Notes: a model not told the origin generated them from the letters alone. Shown: positions 34,835 through 46,057, counted from the first letter of the stretch. The stretch: DNA of 64,000 nucleotides from Hydractinia symbiolongicarpus (GCF_029227915.1 NC_079878.1:7626001-7690000), one strand, 5' to 3'. Numbers and translations are program-made.

Positions 34835-35104
34835 TGTAATTGGTGATTAAGAAGGATGCTCTTTAAAAGTCGTTAAAAAGAAGTTGCAACTCTATGTTTT
34901 CTTTATAAAAACACTCCCTAGCAAATACTTGATTGTTGTTCAACCGTACAGGTCTTTAATGTGGAAACACGGTCCTTTTTTATGTTCAAACGAAAGTCAA
35001 GACCAAGGAATAAAGTTTTACTGTGAGATGTACTTTTTATTTATTCTATTAATCCAGAATCAATATCACTTACATACTTGACATTCGAAATGGCATAGAA
35101 GATT

Positions 35105-35188
35105 CTCAGGATGCCTGAGTGGTCTATGACGCTGCGTTCAGGTCGCAGTCTACATTCGTAGGCGTGAGTTCGAATCCAACTTCTGACA
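35105..35188 (+). pseudogene. tRNA-Leu(CAG)-like, C1/CCT class
   Basis: Typical of the class. Confidence 0.65.
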
Positions 35189-35458
35189 TGTAATTGGTGA
35201 TTAAGAAGGATGCTCTTTAAAAGTCGTTAAAAAGAAATTGCAACTCTACGTTGGCTTTATACAAAAACTCCCTAGCATATGCTTCATTGTTGTACAATCG
35301 TACAGACCGCTAATGTAGAAACACAGCCTCTTTTTAGGTTCAAACGAATGTAAAGACCAAGGACTATTGTTTTACCTTGAAATATAGTTGTTATTCCTTC
35401 TATTAATCAAGAATCAATATCACTTACATACTTGAAATTTAAAGTGCCGTAAAAGTCA

Positions 35459-35542
35459 GTCAGGATGGCCGAGTGGTCTAAGGCGCTGCGTTCAGGTCGC
35501 AGTCTACATTTGTAGGCGTGGGTTCGAATCCCACTTCTGACA
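35459..35542 (+). tRNA. tRNA-Leu(CAG), canonical
   Basis: Stems perfect, variable arm loop ATTT. It lies between two C1/CCT units and has no partner in the left 5.3-kb block. Confidence 0.85.
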
Positions 35543-35812
35543 TAAACTTGAAGATTAAGGAAGATGCTCTCTAAAAGTTGTTAAAAAGAAGTTGCTACTC
35601 TATGTTTTCTTTATAAAAAAACTCCCTAGCAAATACTTGATTGTTGTTCAACCGTACAGGTCTTTAATGTGGAAACACGGTCCTTTTTTATGTTCAAACG
35701 AAAGTCAAGACCAAGGATTAAAGTTTTACTGTGAGATGTACTTTTTATTTATTCTATTAATGCAGAATCAATATCACTTACATACTTGACATTCGAAATG
35801 GCATAGAAGACT

Positions 35813-35896
35813 CTCAGGATGCCTGAGTGGTCTATGACGCTGCGTTCAGGTCGCAGTCTACATTCGTAGGCGTGAGTTCGAATCCAACTTCTGACA
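35813..35896 (+). pseudogene. tRNA-Leu(CAG)-like, C1/CCT class
   Basis: 5661-bp partner of 30152. Confidence 0.65.
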
Positions 35897-36166
35897 TGTA
35901 ACTGGTGATCAAGAAGGATGCTCTTTAAAACTCGTTAAAAAGAAGTTGCAACTCTACGTTTTCTTTATAAAAAAACTCCCTAGCATATGCTTGATTGTTG
36001 TTCAGCCGTACAGGTCTTTAATGTGGAAACACGGTCCTTTTTTATGTTCAAACGAAAGTCAAGACCAAGGATTAAAGTTTTACTGTGAGATGTACTTTTT
36101 ATTCATTCTATTCATCCAGAATCAATATCACTTACATACTTGAAATTCAAAGTGACGTAAAACAGA

Positions 36167-36250
36167 GTCAGGATGGCCGAGTGGTCTAAGGCGCTGCGTT
36201 CAGGTCGCAGTCTACATTCGTAGGCGTGAGTTCGAATCCAACTTCTGACA
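36167..36250 (+). pseudogene. tRNA-Leu(CAG)-like, GTGAG/CCAAC T stem
   Basis: Partner of 30506; upstream reads AACAGAGTCAGG. Confidence 0.55.
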
Positions 36251-36520
36251 TGTAATTGGTGATTAAGAAGGATGCTCTTTAAAAGTCGTTAAAAAGAAGT
36301 TGCAACTCTATGTTTTCTTTATAAAAAAACTCCCTAGCAAATACTTGATTGTTGTTCAACCGTACAGGTCTTTAATGTGGAAACACGGTCCTTTTTTATG
36401 TTCAAACGAAAGTCAAGACCAAGGATTAAAGTTTTACTGTGAGATGTACTTTTTATTTATTCTATTAATCCAGAATCAATATCACTTGCATACTTGACAT
36501 TCGAAATGGCATAGAAGACT

Positions 36521-36604
36521 CTCAGGATGCCTGAGTGGTCTATGACGCTGCGTGCAGGTCGCAGTCTACATTCGTAGGCGTGAGTTCGAATCCAACTTCT
36601 GACA
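36521..36604 (+). pseudogene. tRNA-Leu-like, C1/CCT class, U33 to G
   Basis: Partner of 30860 with the same anticodon-loop mutation. Confidence 0.65.
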
Positions 36605-36874
36605 TGTAATTGGTGATTAAGAAGGATGCTCTTTAAAAGTCGTTAAAAAGAAATTGCAACTCTACGTTGGCTTTATACAAAAACTCCCTAGCATATGCTT
36701 CATTGTTGTACAATCGTACAGACCGCTAATGTACAAACACAGCCTCTTTTTAGGTTCAAACGAATGTAAAGGCCAAGGACTAGTGTTTTACCTTGAAATA
36801 TAGTTGTTATTCCTTCTATTAATCCAGAATCAATATCACTTACATACTTGAAATTTAAAGTGGCGTAAAAGTCA

Positions 36875-36958
36875 GTCAGGATGGTCGAGTGGTCTAAGGC
36901 GCTGCGTTTAGGTCGCAGTCTATATTCGTAGGCGTGGGTTCGAATCCCACTTCTGACA
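36875..36958 (+). tRNA. tRNA-Leu(TAG), stems intact
   Basis: Partner of 31214; D stem GTC/GGC with a U:G pair; variable arm CTATATTCGTAG. Confidence 0.8.
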
Positions 36959-37228
36959 AAAACTTGAAGATTAAGGAAGACGCTTTCTAAAAGTCGTTAT
37001 AAAGAAGTTGCAACTCTACGTTTACTTTATAAAAAAAGCCCATAGCATATGCTTGTTTGTTGTTCAACCATACAGGTCTTTAATGTAGAAACACGGTCCT
37101 TTTTTATGTTCAAACGAAATTCAAGACCAAGAATTAATGTTGTACCGTGAAACATACTTGTTACTGCTTCTATAAATCCAGAATCAATATCACTTACATA
37201 CTTGACATTCGAAATGGCATAGAAGACT

Positions 37229-37312
37229 CTCAGGATGCCTGAGTGGTCTATGACGCTGCGTTCAGGTCGCAGTCTACATTCGTAAGCGTGAGTTCGAATC
37301 CAACTTCTGACA
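37229..37312 (+). pseudogene. tRNA-Leu(CAG)-like, C1/CCT class
   Basis: Partner of 31568 (GTAAGC). Confidence 0.65.
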
Positions 37313-37616
37313 TGTAATTGGTGATTAAGAAGGATGCTCTTTAAGAGTCGTTAAAAAGAAGTTGCAACTCTATGGTTTCTTTATAAAAAAACTCCCTAGC
37401 ATATGCTTGATTGTTGTTCAACCGTACATGTCTTTAATGTAGAAACACGGTCTTTTTTATGTTCAAACGAAAGTCAAGACCAAGGATTAATGCCTTACCA
37501 TGAAAAATACAAGACCAAGGATTAAAGTTTTACTGTGAGATGTACTTTTTATTCCTTCTATTAATCCAGAATCAATATCACTTACATACTTGACATTCGA
37601 AATGGCATAGAAGACT

Positions 37617-37700
37617 CTCAGGATGCCTGAGTGGTCTATGACGCTGCGTTCAGGTCGCAGTCTACATTCGTAGGCGTGAGTTCGAATCCAACTTCTGACA
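37617..37700 (+). pseudogene. tRNA-Leu(CAG)-like, C1/CCT class
   Basis: The preceding spacer is 34 bp longer owing to a short internal duplication (AAGACCAAGGATTAA twice at 37477-37525). Confidence 0.65.
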
Positions 37701-37969
37701 TGTAATTGGTGATTAAGAAGGATGCTCTTTAAAAGTCGTTAAAAAGAAATTGCAACTCTACGTTGGCTTTATACAAAAACTCCCTAGCATATGCTTCATT
37801 GTTGTACAATCGTACAGGTCGCTAATGTAGAAACACAGCCTCTTTTTAGGTTCAAACGAATGTAAAGACCAAGGACTAGTATTTTACCTTGAAATACAGT
37901 TGTTTCCCTTCTATTAATCCAGAATCATTATCACTTACATACTTGAAATTCAAAGGGGCTTAAAGGACA

Positions 37970-38053
37970 GTCAGGATGGCCGAGTGGTCTAGGGCGCTGC
38001 GTTCAGGTCGCAGTCTACATTCGTAGGCGTGGGTTCGAATCCCACTTCTGACA
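37970..38053 (+). tRNA. tRNA-Leu(CAG), canonical
   Basis: A-to-G change beside the D stem (CTAGGGC); stems perfect. Confidence 0.82.
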
Positions 38054-38323
38054 TAAACATGAAAATTAAGGAAGATGCTCTCTAAAATTCGATAAAAAGA
38101 AATTACAACTCTATGTTTTCTTTATGAAAAAACTCCCTAGCATATTCTTGATTGTTGTTCATCGGTACAGGTCGCTAATGTAGAAATACGGTCCTTTTTT
38201 AGGTTCAACCGAAAGTCAAGATCAAGGATTAAAGTTTTACTGTGAGATGTACTTTTTATTCCTTCTCTTAATCCAGAATCAATATCACTTCTGTACTTGA
38301 CAATCGAAATGGCATAGAACACT

Positions 38324-38407
38324 CTCAGGATGGCCGAGTGGTCTAAGGCGCTGCGTTCAGGTCGCAGTCTACATTCGTAGGCGTGGGTTCGAATCCCAGT
38401 TCTGACA
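38324..38407 (+). pseudogene. tRNA-Leu(CAG)-like, C1 with T-stem mismatch
   Basis: D and anticodon arms canonical; C1:C72; T stem GTGGG/CCCAG. Confidence 0.6.
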
Positions 38408-38420
38408 TAAACTTGAAGAT

Positions 38421-38452
38421 GGCGCATATTCATATTCTTACACATAGCACAC
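38421..38452 (+). repeat. Private spacer replacement, copy 1 of 4
   Basis: After a C1-type tRNA, GGCGCATATTCATATTC and following bases replace roughly 70 bp of normal spacer, then the unit resumes at GCATATTCTTGATTG. It recurs without visible change at 44073, 46862 and 48238 and serves as a lineage marker. Confidence 0.8.
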
Positions 38453-38639
38453 ATAGCATATTCTTGATTGTTGTTCAACCTTACAGGTCGCAAATGTAGA
38501 AATACGGTCCTATTTTAGGTTCACACGAAAGTCAAGACCACGGGTTAAAGTTTTACTGTGAGATATACTTTTTATTCCTTCTATTAACCCAGAATAAATA
38601 TCACTTATATACTTGACATTCGAAATGACATAGAAGATT

Positions 38640-38723
38640 CTCAGGATGGTCGAGTGGTCTATGGCACTGCGTTTAGGTAGCAGTCTACATTCGTAGGCGT
38701 GGGTTCCAATCCCACTTCTGATA
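38640..38723 (+). pseudogene. tRNA-Leu(TAG)-like, C1/GTC class, degraded
   Basis: Loop TTTAGGT but stem CTGCG/AGCAG; T loop TTCCAAT; acceptor TTCTGAT. Confidence 0.6.
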
Positions 38724-38993
38724 TAAGTTTGAAGATTAACGAAGATGCTCTCTAAAAGTGGTTAAAACGAAATTACAACTCTACGTTGGCTTTATACAAA
38801 AACTCCCTAGCATATGCTTGATTGTTGTTCAATCGTACAGGTCGCTAATGTAGAAACACAGTCTCTTTTTAGGTTCAAACAAATGTAAAGACCAATGACT
38901 AGTGTTTTACCTTGAAATATAGTTGTTATTCATTCTATTAATCCAAAATAAATATCACCTGCATACTTGAAATTCAAAGTGTCGGTAAAGTCA

Positions 38994-39077
38994 GTCAGGA
39001 TATCCGAGTGGTCTAAGGCGCTGCGTTCAGGTCGCAGTCTACATTCATAGGCGTGTGTTCGAATCCCACTTCTGACA
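38994..39077 (+). pseudogene. tRNA-Leu(CAG)-like, D stem damaged
   Basis: ATATCCGAG replaces ATGGCCGAG; T stem GTGTG. Confidence 0.55.
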
Positions 39078-39346
39078 TTTAATTGGTGATTTAGAAGGAT
39101 GCTCTTTAAAATGTGGAAAATGAAATTGCAACAGTAAGTGTTCTTTATGAGAAACCTTCCTATATTATCCTTTACGGTTGTTCAACCGTACAGATCGTTA
39201 ATGTAGAAACACGGCCTCTTTTTAAGTTCAAACGAATGTAAACACCAAGGACTAGTGTTTTTCCTTGAAATATAGTTGTTATTCTTTCTATTAATCCAGA
39301 ATCAATATCACTTACATACTTGAAATTCAAAGTGGCGTAAAAGACA

Positions 39347-39430
39347 GTCAGGATGGCCGAGTGGTCTAAGGCGCTGCGTTCAGGTCGCAGTCTACATTCA
39401 TAGGCGTGGGTTCGAATCCCACTTCTGACA
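39347..39430 (+). tRNA. tRNA-Leu(CAG), canonical
   Basis: Stems perfect, variable arm ATTCATAG. Confidence 0.84.
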
Positions 39431-39698
39431 AAAACTTGAAGATTAAGGAAGATGCTCTCTAAAAGTCGTTAAAGATGTTGCAACTCTACGTTTGCTTTAT
39501 AAAAAAACTCCCTAGCATATGCTTGATTGTTATTCAACCGTACGGGTCTTTAATGTGGAAACACGGTCCTTTTTTATGTTCAAACGAAAGTCAAGACCAA
39601 GGATTAAAGTTTTACTGTGAGATGTACTTTTTATTTATTCTATTAATCCAGAATCAGTATCACTTACATACTTGACATTCGAAATGGCATAGAAGACT

Positions 39699-39782
39699 CT
39701 CAGGATGCCTGAGTGGTCTATGACGCTGCGTTCAGGTCGCAGTCTACATTCGTAGGCGTGAGTTCGAATCCAACTTCTGACA
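39699..39782 (+). pseudogene. tRNA-Leu(CAG)-like, C1/CCT class
   Basis: Typical of the class. Confidence 0.65.
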
Positions 39783-40052
39783 TGTAATTGGTGATCAAGA
39801 AGGATGCTCTTTAAAAGTCGTTAAAAAGAAATTGCAACTCTACGATGGCTTTATACAAAAACTCCCTAGCATATGCTTCATTGTTGTACAATCGTACAGA
39901 CCGCTAATGTAGAAACACAGCCTCTTTTTAGGTTCAAACGAATGTAAAGACCAAGGACTAGTGTTTTACCTTGAAATATAGTTGTTATTCATTCTATTAA
40001 TCCAAAATAAATATCACCTGCATACTTGAAATTCAAAGTGTCGGTAAAGTCA

Positions 40053-40136
40053 GTCAGGATGGCCGAGTGGTCTAAGGCGCTGCGTTCAGGTCGCAGTCTA
40101 CATTCATAGGCGTGTGTTCGAATCCCACTTCTGACA
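40053..40136 (+). tRNA. tRNA-Leu(CAG), one T-stem mismatch
   Basis: Trimer partner of 38994 but with an intact D arm; T stem GTGTG/CCCAC. Confidence 0.65.
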
Positions 40137-40405
40137 TTTAATTGGTGATTTAGAAGGATGCTCTTTAAAATGTGGAAAATGAAATTGCAACAGTAAGTGT
40201 TCTTTATGAGAAACCTTCCTATATTATCCTTTACGGTTGTTCAACCGTACAGATCGTTAATGTAGAAACACGGCCTCTTTTTAAGTTCAAACGAATGTAA
40301 ACACCAAGGACTAGTGTTTTTCCTTGAAATATAGTTGTTATTCTTTCTATTAATCCAGAATCAATATCACTTACATACTTGAAATTCAAAGTGGCGTAAA
40401 AGACA

Positions 40406-40489
40406 GTCAGGATGGCCGAGTGGTCTAAGGCGCTGCGTTCAGGTCGCAGTCTACATTCATAGGCGTGGGTTCGAATCCCACTTCTGACA
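40406..40489 (+). tRNA. tRNA-Leu(CAG), canonical
   Basis: Trimer partner of 39347. Confidence 0.84.
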
Positions 40490-40757
40490 AAAACTTGAAG
40501 ATTAAGGAAGATGCTCTCTAAAAGTCGTTAAAGATGTTGCAACTCTACGTTTGCTTTATAAAAAAACTCCCTAGCATATGCTTGATTGTTGTTCAACCGT
40601 ACGGGTCTTTAATGTGGAAACACGGTCCTTTTTTATGTTCAAACGAAAGTCAAGACCAAGGATTAAAGTTTTACTGTGAGATGTACTTTTTATTTATTCT
40701 ATTAATCCAGAATCAGTATCACTTACATACTTGACATTCGAAATGGCATAGAAGACT

Positions 40758-40841
40758 CTCAGGATGCCTGAGTGGTCTATGACGCTGCGTTCAGGTCGCA
40801 GTCTACATTCGTAGGCGTGAGTTCGAATCCAACTTCTGACA
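40758..40841 (+). pseudogene. tRNA-Leu(CAG)-like, C1/CCT class
   Basis: Trimer partner of 39699. Confidence 0.65.
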
Positions 40842-41111
40842 TGTAATTGGTGATTAAGAAGGATGCCCTTTAAAAGTCGTTAAAAAGAAATTGCAACTCT
40901 ACGTTGGCTTTATACAAAAACTCCCTAGCATATGCTTCATTGTTGTACAATCGTACAGACCGCTAATGTAGAAACACAGCCTCTTTTTAGGTTCAAACGA
41001 ATGTAAAGACCAAGGACTAGTGTTTTACCTTGAAATATAGTTGTTATTCCTTCTATTAATCCAGAATCAATATCACTTAGATACTTGAAATTTAAAGTGG
41101 CGTAAAAGTCA

Positions 41112-41195
41112 GTCAGGATGGCCGAGTGGTCTAAGGCGCTGCGTTCAGGTCGCAGTCTACATTCGTAGGCGTGGGTTCGAATCCCACTTCTGACA
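41112..41195 (+). tRNA. tRNA-Leu(CAG), canonical
   Basis: All arms perfect. Confidence 0.87.
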
Positions 41196-41465
41196 TAAAC
41201 TTGAAGATTAAGGAAGATGCTTTCTAAAAGTCGTTATAAAGAAGTTGCAACTCTACGTTTACTTTATAAAAAAAGCCCCTAGCATATGCTTGATTGTTGT
41301 TCAACCGTACGGGTCTTTAATGTGGAAACACGGTCCTTTTTTATGTTCAAACGAAAGTCAAGACCAAGGATTAAAGTTTTACTGTGAGATGTACTTTTTA
41401 TTTATTCTATTAATCCAGAATCAGTATCACTTACATACTTGACATTCGAAATGGCATAGAAGACT

Positions 41466-41549
41466 CTCAGGATGCCTGAGTGGTCTATGACGCTGCGTTC
41501 AGGTCGCAGTCTACATTCGTAGGCGTGAGTTCGAATCCAACTTCTGACA
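41466..41549 (+). pseudogene. tRNA-Leu(CAG)-like, C1/CCT class
   Basis: Dimer partner of 40758. Confidence 0.65.
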
Positions 41550-41819
41550 TGTAATTGGTGATTAAGAAGGATGCCCTTTAAAAGTCGTTAAAAAGAAATT
41601 GCAACTCTACGTTGGCTTTATACAAAAACTCCCTAGCATATGCTTCATTGTTGTACAATCGTACAGACCGCTAATGTAGAAACACAGCCTCTTTTTAGGT
41701 TCAAACGAATGTAAAGACCAAGGACTAGTGTTTTACCTTGAAATATAGTTGTTATTCCTTCTATTAATCCAGAATCAATATCACTTAGATACTTGAAATT
41801 TAAAGTGGCGTAAAAGTCA

Positions 41820-41903
41820 GTCAGGATGGCCGAGTGGTCTAAGGCGCTGCGTTCAGGTCGCAGTCTACATTCGTAGGCGTGGGTTCGAATCCCACTTCTG
41901 ACA
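41820..41903 (+). tRNA. tRNA-Leu(CAG), canonical
   Basis: Dimer partner of 41112; all arms perfect. Confidence 0.87.
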
Positions 41904-42173
41904 TAAACTTGAAGATTAAGGAAGATGCTTTCTAAAAGTCGTTATAAAGAAGTTGCAACTCTACGTTTACTTTATAAAAAAAGCCCCTAGCATATGCTTG
42001 TTTATTGTTCAACCGTACAGGTCTTTAATGTAGAAACACGGTCCTTTTTTATGTTCAAACGAAATTCAAGACCAAGAATTAATGTTTTACCGTGAAACAT
42101 AATTGTTACTGCTTCTATAAATCCAGAATCAATATCACTTACATACTTGACATTCGAAATGGCATAGAAGACT

Positions 42174-42257
42174 CTCAGGATGCCTGAGTGGTCTATGACG
42201 CTGCGTTCAGGTCGCAGTCTACATTCGTAGGCGTGAGTTTGAATCCAACTTCTGACA
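42174..42257 (+). pseudogene. tRNA-Leu(CAG)-like, C1/CCT class
   Basis: T loop TTTGAAT. Confidence 0.65.
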
Positions 42258-42561
42258 TGTAATTGGTGATTAAGAAGGATGCTCTTTAAGAGTCGTTAAA
42301 AAGAAGTTGCAACTCTATGGTTTCTTTATAAAAAAACTCCCTAGCATATGCTTGATTGTTGTTCAACCGTACATGTCTTTAATGTAGAAACACGGTCTTT
42401 TTTATGTTCAAACGAAAGTCAAGACCAAGGATTAATGACTTACCATGAAAAATACAAGACCAAGGATTAAAGTTTTACTGTGAGATGTAGTTTTTATTCC
42501 TTCTATTAATCCGGAATCAATATCACTTACATACTTGACATTCGAAATGGCATAGAAGACT

Positions 42562-42645
42562 CTCAGGATGCCTGAGTGGTCTATGACGCTGCGTTCAGGT
42601 CGCAGTCTACATTCGTAGGCGTGAGTTCGAATCCAACTTCTGACA
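42562..42645 (+). pseudogene. tRNA-Leu(CAG)-like, C1/CCT class
   Basis: Counterpart of 37617, preceded by the same 34-bp spacer duplication. Confidence 0.65.
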
Positions 42646-42914
42646 TGTAAATGGTGATTAAGAAGGATGCTCTTTAAAAGACGTTAAAAAGAAATTGCAA
42701 CTCTACGTTGGCTTTATACAAAAACTCCCTAGCATATGCTTCATTGTTGTACAATCGTACAGGTCGCTAATGTAGAAACACAGCCTTTTTTTAGGTTCAA
42801 ACGAATGTAAAGACCAAGGACTAGTATTTTACCTTGAAATACAGTTGTTTCCCTTCTATTAATCCAGAATCATTATTACTTACGTACTTGGAATTCAAGG
42901 TGGCGTAAAGGACA

Positions 42915-42998
42915 GTCAGGATGGCCGAGTGGTCTAAGGCGCTGCGTTCAGGTCGCACTCTACATTCGTAGGCGTTGGTTCGAATCCCACTTCTGACA
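42915..42998 (+). pseudogene. tRNA-Leu(CAG)-like, two stem mismatches
   Basis: Anticodon stem CTGCG/CGCAC and T stem GTTGG. Confidence 0.55.
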
Positions 42999-43268
42999 TA
43001 AACTTTAAGATTAAGGAAGATGCTCTCTAAAAGTCATTAAAAAGAAATTACAACTCTACGTTTTCTTTATGAAAAAACTCCCTAGCATATTCTTGATTGT
43101 TGTTCAACTGTACAGGTCTTTAATGTAGAAACACAGCCTCTTTTTAGGTTCAAACGAATGTAAAGAACAAGGACTAGAGTTTTTCCTTGAAATATAGTTG
43201 TTATTCCTTCTATTAATCCAGAATTAATGTCACTTACATACTTGAAATTCAAAGGGGCTTAAAGGACA

Positions 43269-43352
43269 GTCAGGATGGCCGAGTGGTCTAAGGCGCTGCG
43301 TTCAGGTCGCAGTCTACATTCGTAGGCGTGGGTTCGAATCCCACTTCTGACA
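43269..43352 (+). tRNA. tRNA-Leu(CAG), canonical
   Basis: All arms perfect. Confidence 0.87.
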
Positions 43353-43621
43353 TAAACTTGAAAATTAAGGAAGATGCTCTCTAAAATTCGATAAAAAGAA
43401 ATTGTAACTCTACGTTGGCTTTATACAAAAATTCCCTAGCATATGCTTGATTGTTTTTCAATCGTACATGTCGCTAATGTAGAAACACAGCCTCTTTTTA
43501 GGTTCAAACGAATGTAAAGACCAAGGACTAGTATTTTACCTTGAAATATAGTTGTTTCCCTTCTATTAATCCAGAATCAATATCACTTACATACTTGAAA
43601 TTCAACGTGACGTAAAAGACA

Positions 43622-43705
43622 GTCAGGATGGCCGAGTGGTCCAAAGCGCTGCGTTCAGGACGCAGTCTACATTCGTAGGCGTGGGTTCGAATCCCACCTC
43701 TGACA
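43622..43705 (+). pseudogene. tRNA-Leu(CAG)-like, D stem and pair 7:66 broken
   Basis: GTCCAAAGCG in the D arm, CTCTGAC acceptor; loop TTCAGGA. Confidence 0.55.
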
Positions 43706-43975
43706 TAAACTTTAAGATTAAGGAAGATGCTCTCTAAAAGTCATTAAAAAGAAATTACAACTCTATGTTTTCTTTATGAAAAAACTCCCTAGCATATTCT
43801 TGATTGTTGTTCATCGGTACAGGTCGCTAATGTAGAAATACGGTCCTTTTTTAGGTTCAACCGAAAGTCAAGATCAAGGATTAAAGTTTTACTGTGAGAT
43901 GTACTTTTTTTTCCTTCTCTTAATCCAGAATCAATATCACTTATGTGCTTGACAATCGAAATGGCATAGAACACT

Positions 43976-44059
43976 CTCAGGATGGCCGAGTGGTCTAAGG
44001 CGCTGCGTTCAGGTCGCAGTCTACATTCGTAGGCGTGGGTTCGAATTCCAGTTCTGACA
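43976..44059 (+). pseudogene. tRNA-Leu(CAG)-like, C1 with T-stem mismatches
   Basis: T arm GTGGG-TTCGAAT-TCCAG. Confidence 0.6.
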
Positions 44060-44072
44060 TAAACTTGAAGAT

Positions 44073-44104
44073 GGCGCATATTCATATTCTTACACATAGC
44101 ACAC
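44073..44104 (+). repeat. Private spacer replacement, copy 2 of 4
   Basis: 5652 bp right of the copy at 38421. Confidence 0.8.
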
Positions 44105-44291
44105 ATAGCATATTCTTGATTGTTGTTCAACCTTACAGGTCGCAAATGTAGAAATACGGTCCTATTTTAGGTTCACACGAAAGTCAAGACCAAGGGTTAA
44201 AGTTTTACTGTGAGATATACTTTTTATTCCTTCTATTAACCCAGAATAAATATCACTTATATACTTGACATTCGAAATGACATAGAAGATT

Positions 44292-44375
44292 CTCAGGATG
44301 GTCGAGTGGTCTATGGCACTGCGTTCAGGTAGCAGTCTACATTCGTAGGCGTGGGTTCCAATCCCACTTCTGATA
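44292..44375 (+). pseudogene. tRNA-Leu(CAG)-like, C1/GTC class, degraded
   Basis: Partner of 38640 but with anticodon CAG; stem CTGCG/AGCAG, acceptor TTCTGAT. Confidence 0.6.
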
Positions 44376-44645
44376 TAAGTTTGAAGATTAACGAAGATGC
44401 TCTCTAAAAGTGGTTAAAACGAAATTACAACTCTACGTTGGCTTTATACAAAAACTCCCTAGCATATGCTTGATTGTTGTTCAATCGTACAGGTCGCTAA
44501 TGTAGAAACACATTCTCTTTTTAGGTTCAAACAAATGTAAAGACCAATGACTAGTGTTTTACCTTGAAATATAGTTGTTATTCATTCTATTAATCCAAAA
44601 TAAATATCACCTGCATATTTGAAATTCAAAGTGTCGGTAAAGTCA

Positions 44646-44729
44646 GTCAGGATGGCCGAGTGGTCTAAGGCGCTGCGTTCAGGTCGCAGTCTACATTCAT
44701 AGGCGTGTGTTCGAATCCCACTTCTGACA
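44646..44729 (+). tRNA. tRNA-Leu(CAG), one T-stem mismatch
   Basis: GTGTG/CCCAC as at 40053. Confidence 0.65.
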
Positions 44730-44998
44730 TTTAATTGGTGATTTAGAAGGATGCTCTTTAAAATGTGGAAAATGAAATTGCAACAGTAAGTGTTCTTTAT
44801 GAGAAACCTTCCTATATTATCCTTTACGGTTGTTCAACCGTACAGATCGTTAATGTAGAAACACGGCCTCTTTTTAAGTTCAAAAGAATGTAAACACCAA
44901 GGACTAGTGTTTTTCCTTGAAATATAGTTGTTATTCTTTCTATTAATCCAGAATCAATATCACTTACATACTTGAAATTTAAAGTGGCGTAAAAGACA

Positions 44999-45082
44999 GT
45001 CAGGATGGCCGAGTGGTCTAAGGCGCTGCGTTCAGGTCGCAGTCTACATTCATAGGCGTGGGTTCGAATCCCACTTCTGACA
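44999..45082 (+). tRNA. tRNA-Leu(CAG), canonical
   Basis: Same form as 39347 and 40406 (ATTCATAG). Confidence 0.84.
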
Positions 45083-45350
45083 AAAACTTGAAGATTAAGG
45101 AAGATGCTCTCTAAAAGTCGTTAAAGATGTTGCAACTCTACGTTTGCTTTATAAAAAAACTCCCTAGCATATGCTTGATTGTTGTTCAATCGTACAGGTC
45201 GCTAATGTAGAAACACAGTCTCTTTTTAGGTTCAAACAAATGTAAAGACCAATGACTAGTGTTTTACCTTGAAATATAGTTGTTATTCCTTCTATTAATC
45301 CAAAATATATATCACCTGCATACTTGAAATTCAAAGTGTCGTTAAAGTCA

Positions 45351-45434
45351 GTCAGGATGGCCGAGTGGTCTAAGGCGCTGCGTTCAGGTCGCAGTCTACA
45401 ATCGTAGGCGTGGGTTCGAATCCCACTTCTGAAA
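45351..45434 (+). pseudogene. tRNA-Leu(CAG)-like, G1:A72
   Basis: Acceptor ends TTCTGAA; the rest is near canonical. Confidence 0.55.
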
Positions 45435-45703
45435 TAAACTTGAAGATTAAAGAAGATGCTCTCTAAGAGTCGTTAAATAGAAATTTCACCTGTGCGTTTT
45501 CTTTCTAAAGAACCTCCCTAGCATATTATTGATTGTTTTTCAACCGCACAGGTCGCTAATGTAGAAATACGGTCCTTTTTTAAGTTCAACCGAAAGTCAA
45601 GACCAAGGGTTAAAGTTTTACTGTGAGATGTACTTTTTTTCCTTCTATTATTCCAGAATCAATATCACTTATGTACTTGACAATCGAAATGGCATAGAAG
45701 ACT

Positions 45704-45787
45704 TTCAGGATGGCCGATTGGTCTAAGGTGCTGCGTTCAGGTCGCAGTCTACATTCGTAGGCGTGGGTTCGAATCCCACTTCTGACA
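45704..45787 (+). pseudogene. tRNA-Leu(CAG)-like, T1:C72
   Basis: Acceptor TTCAGGA; D arm GCCGATTGG.GGT. Confidence 0.55.
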
Positions 45788-46057
45788 AAAACTTGAAGAT
45801 TAAGGAAGATGTTCTCTAAAAGTCGTTAAAAAGAAGTTGCAACTCTACGTTTTCTTTATAAAAAAACTCCCTTGCATATGCTTGATTGTTGTTCAACCGT
45901 ACAGGTCGCTAATGTAGAAATACGGTCCTTTTTTAGGTTCAACCGAAAGTCAAGACCAAGGGTTAAATTTGTACCGTAAAATATACTTGTTGTTGCTTCT
46001 ATTAATCCAGAATTAATATCACTTATGTACGTGACATTCCAATTGGCGTAAAAGACA

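Larger units (their letters stand above)
26440..37430 (+). repeat. Block of about 5.3 kb (15 units) repeated in tandem
   Basis: tRNAs at 26616, 26969, 27323 through 29092 recur at 31922, 32275, 32629 through 34398, an offset of 5306 bp. Further right the offset becomes 4953 (29798/34751) and then 5661 (30152/35813, 30506/36167, 30860/36521, 31214/36875, 31568/37229), so whole units were gained or lost after the duplication. The U33-to-G copies (30860, 36521) and the intact TAG copies (31214, 36875) are paired. Confidence 0.85.
38950..40850 (+). repeat. 1059-bp trimer repeated twice
   Basis: tRNAs at 38994, 39347, 39699 recur at 40053, 40406, 40758. Both trimers contain the spacer variant with TGTGGAAAATGAAATTGCAA. 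A dimer repeat follows (40758/41112 and 41466/41820, offset 708). Confidence 0.8.

Noticed and set aside
38137-38493. 118-codon - strand frames over tRNA and spacer (also at 43789, 46578, 47954) and the 125-codon one at 48608
   Set aside because: They run antisense through the tRNA, and the four identical ones simply mark copies of one duplicated unit. No protein family resemblance.
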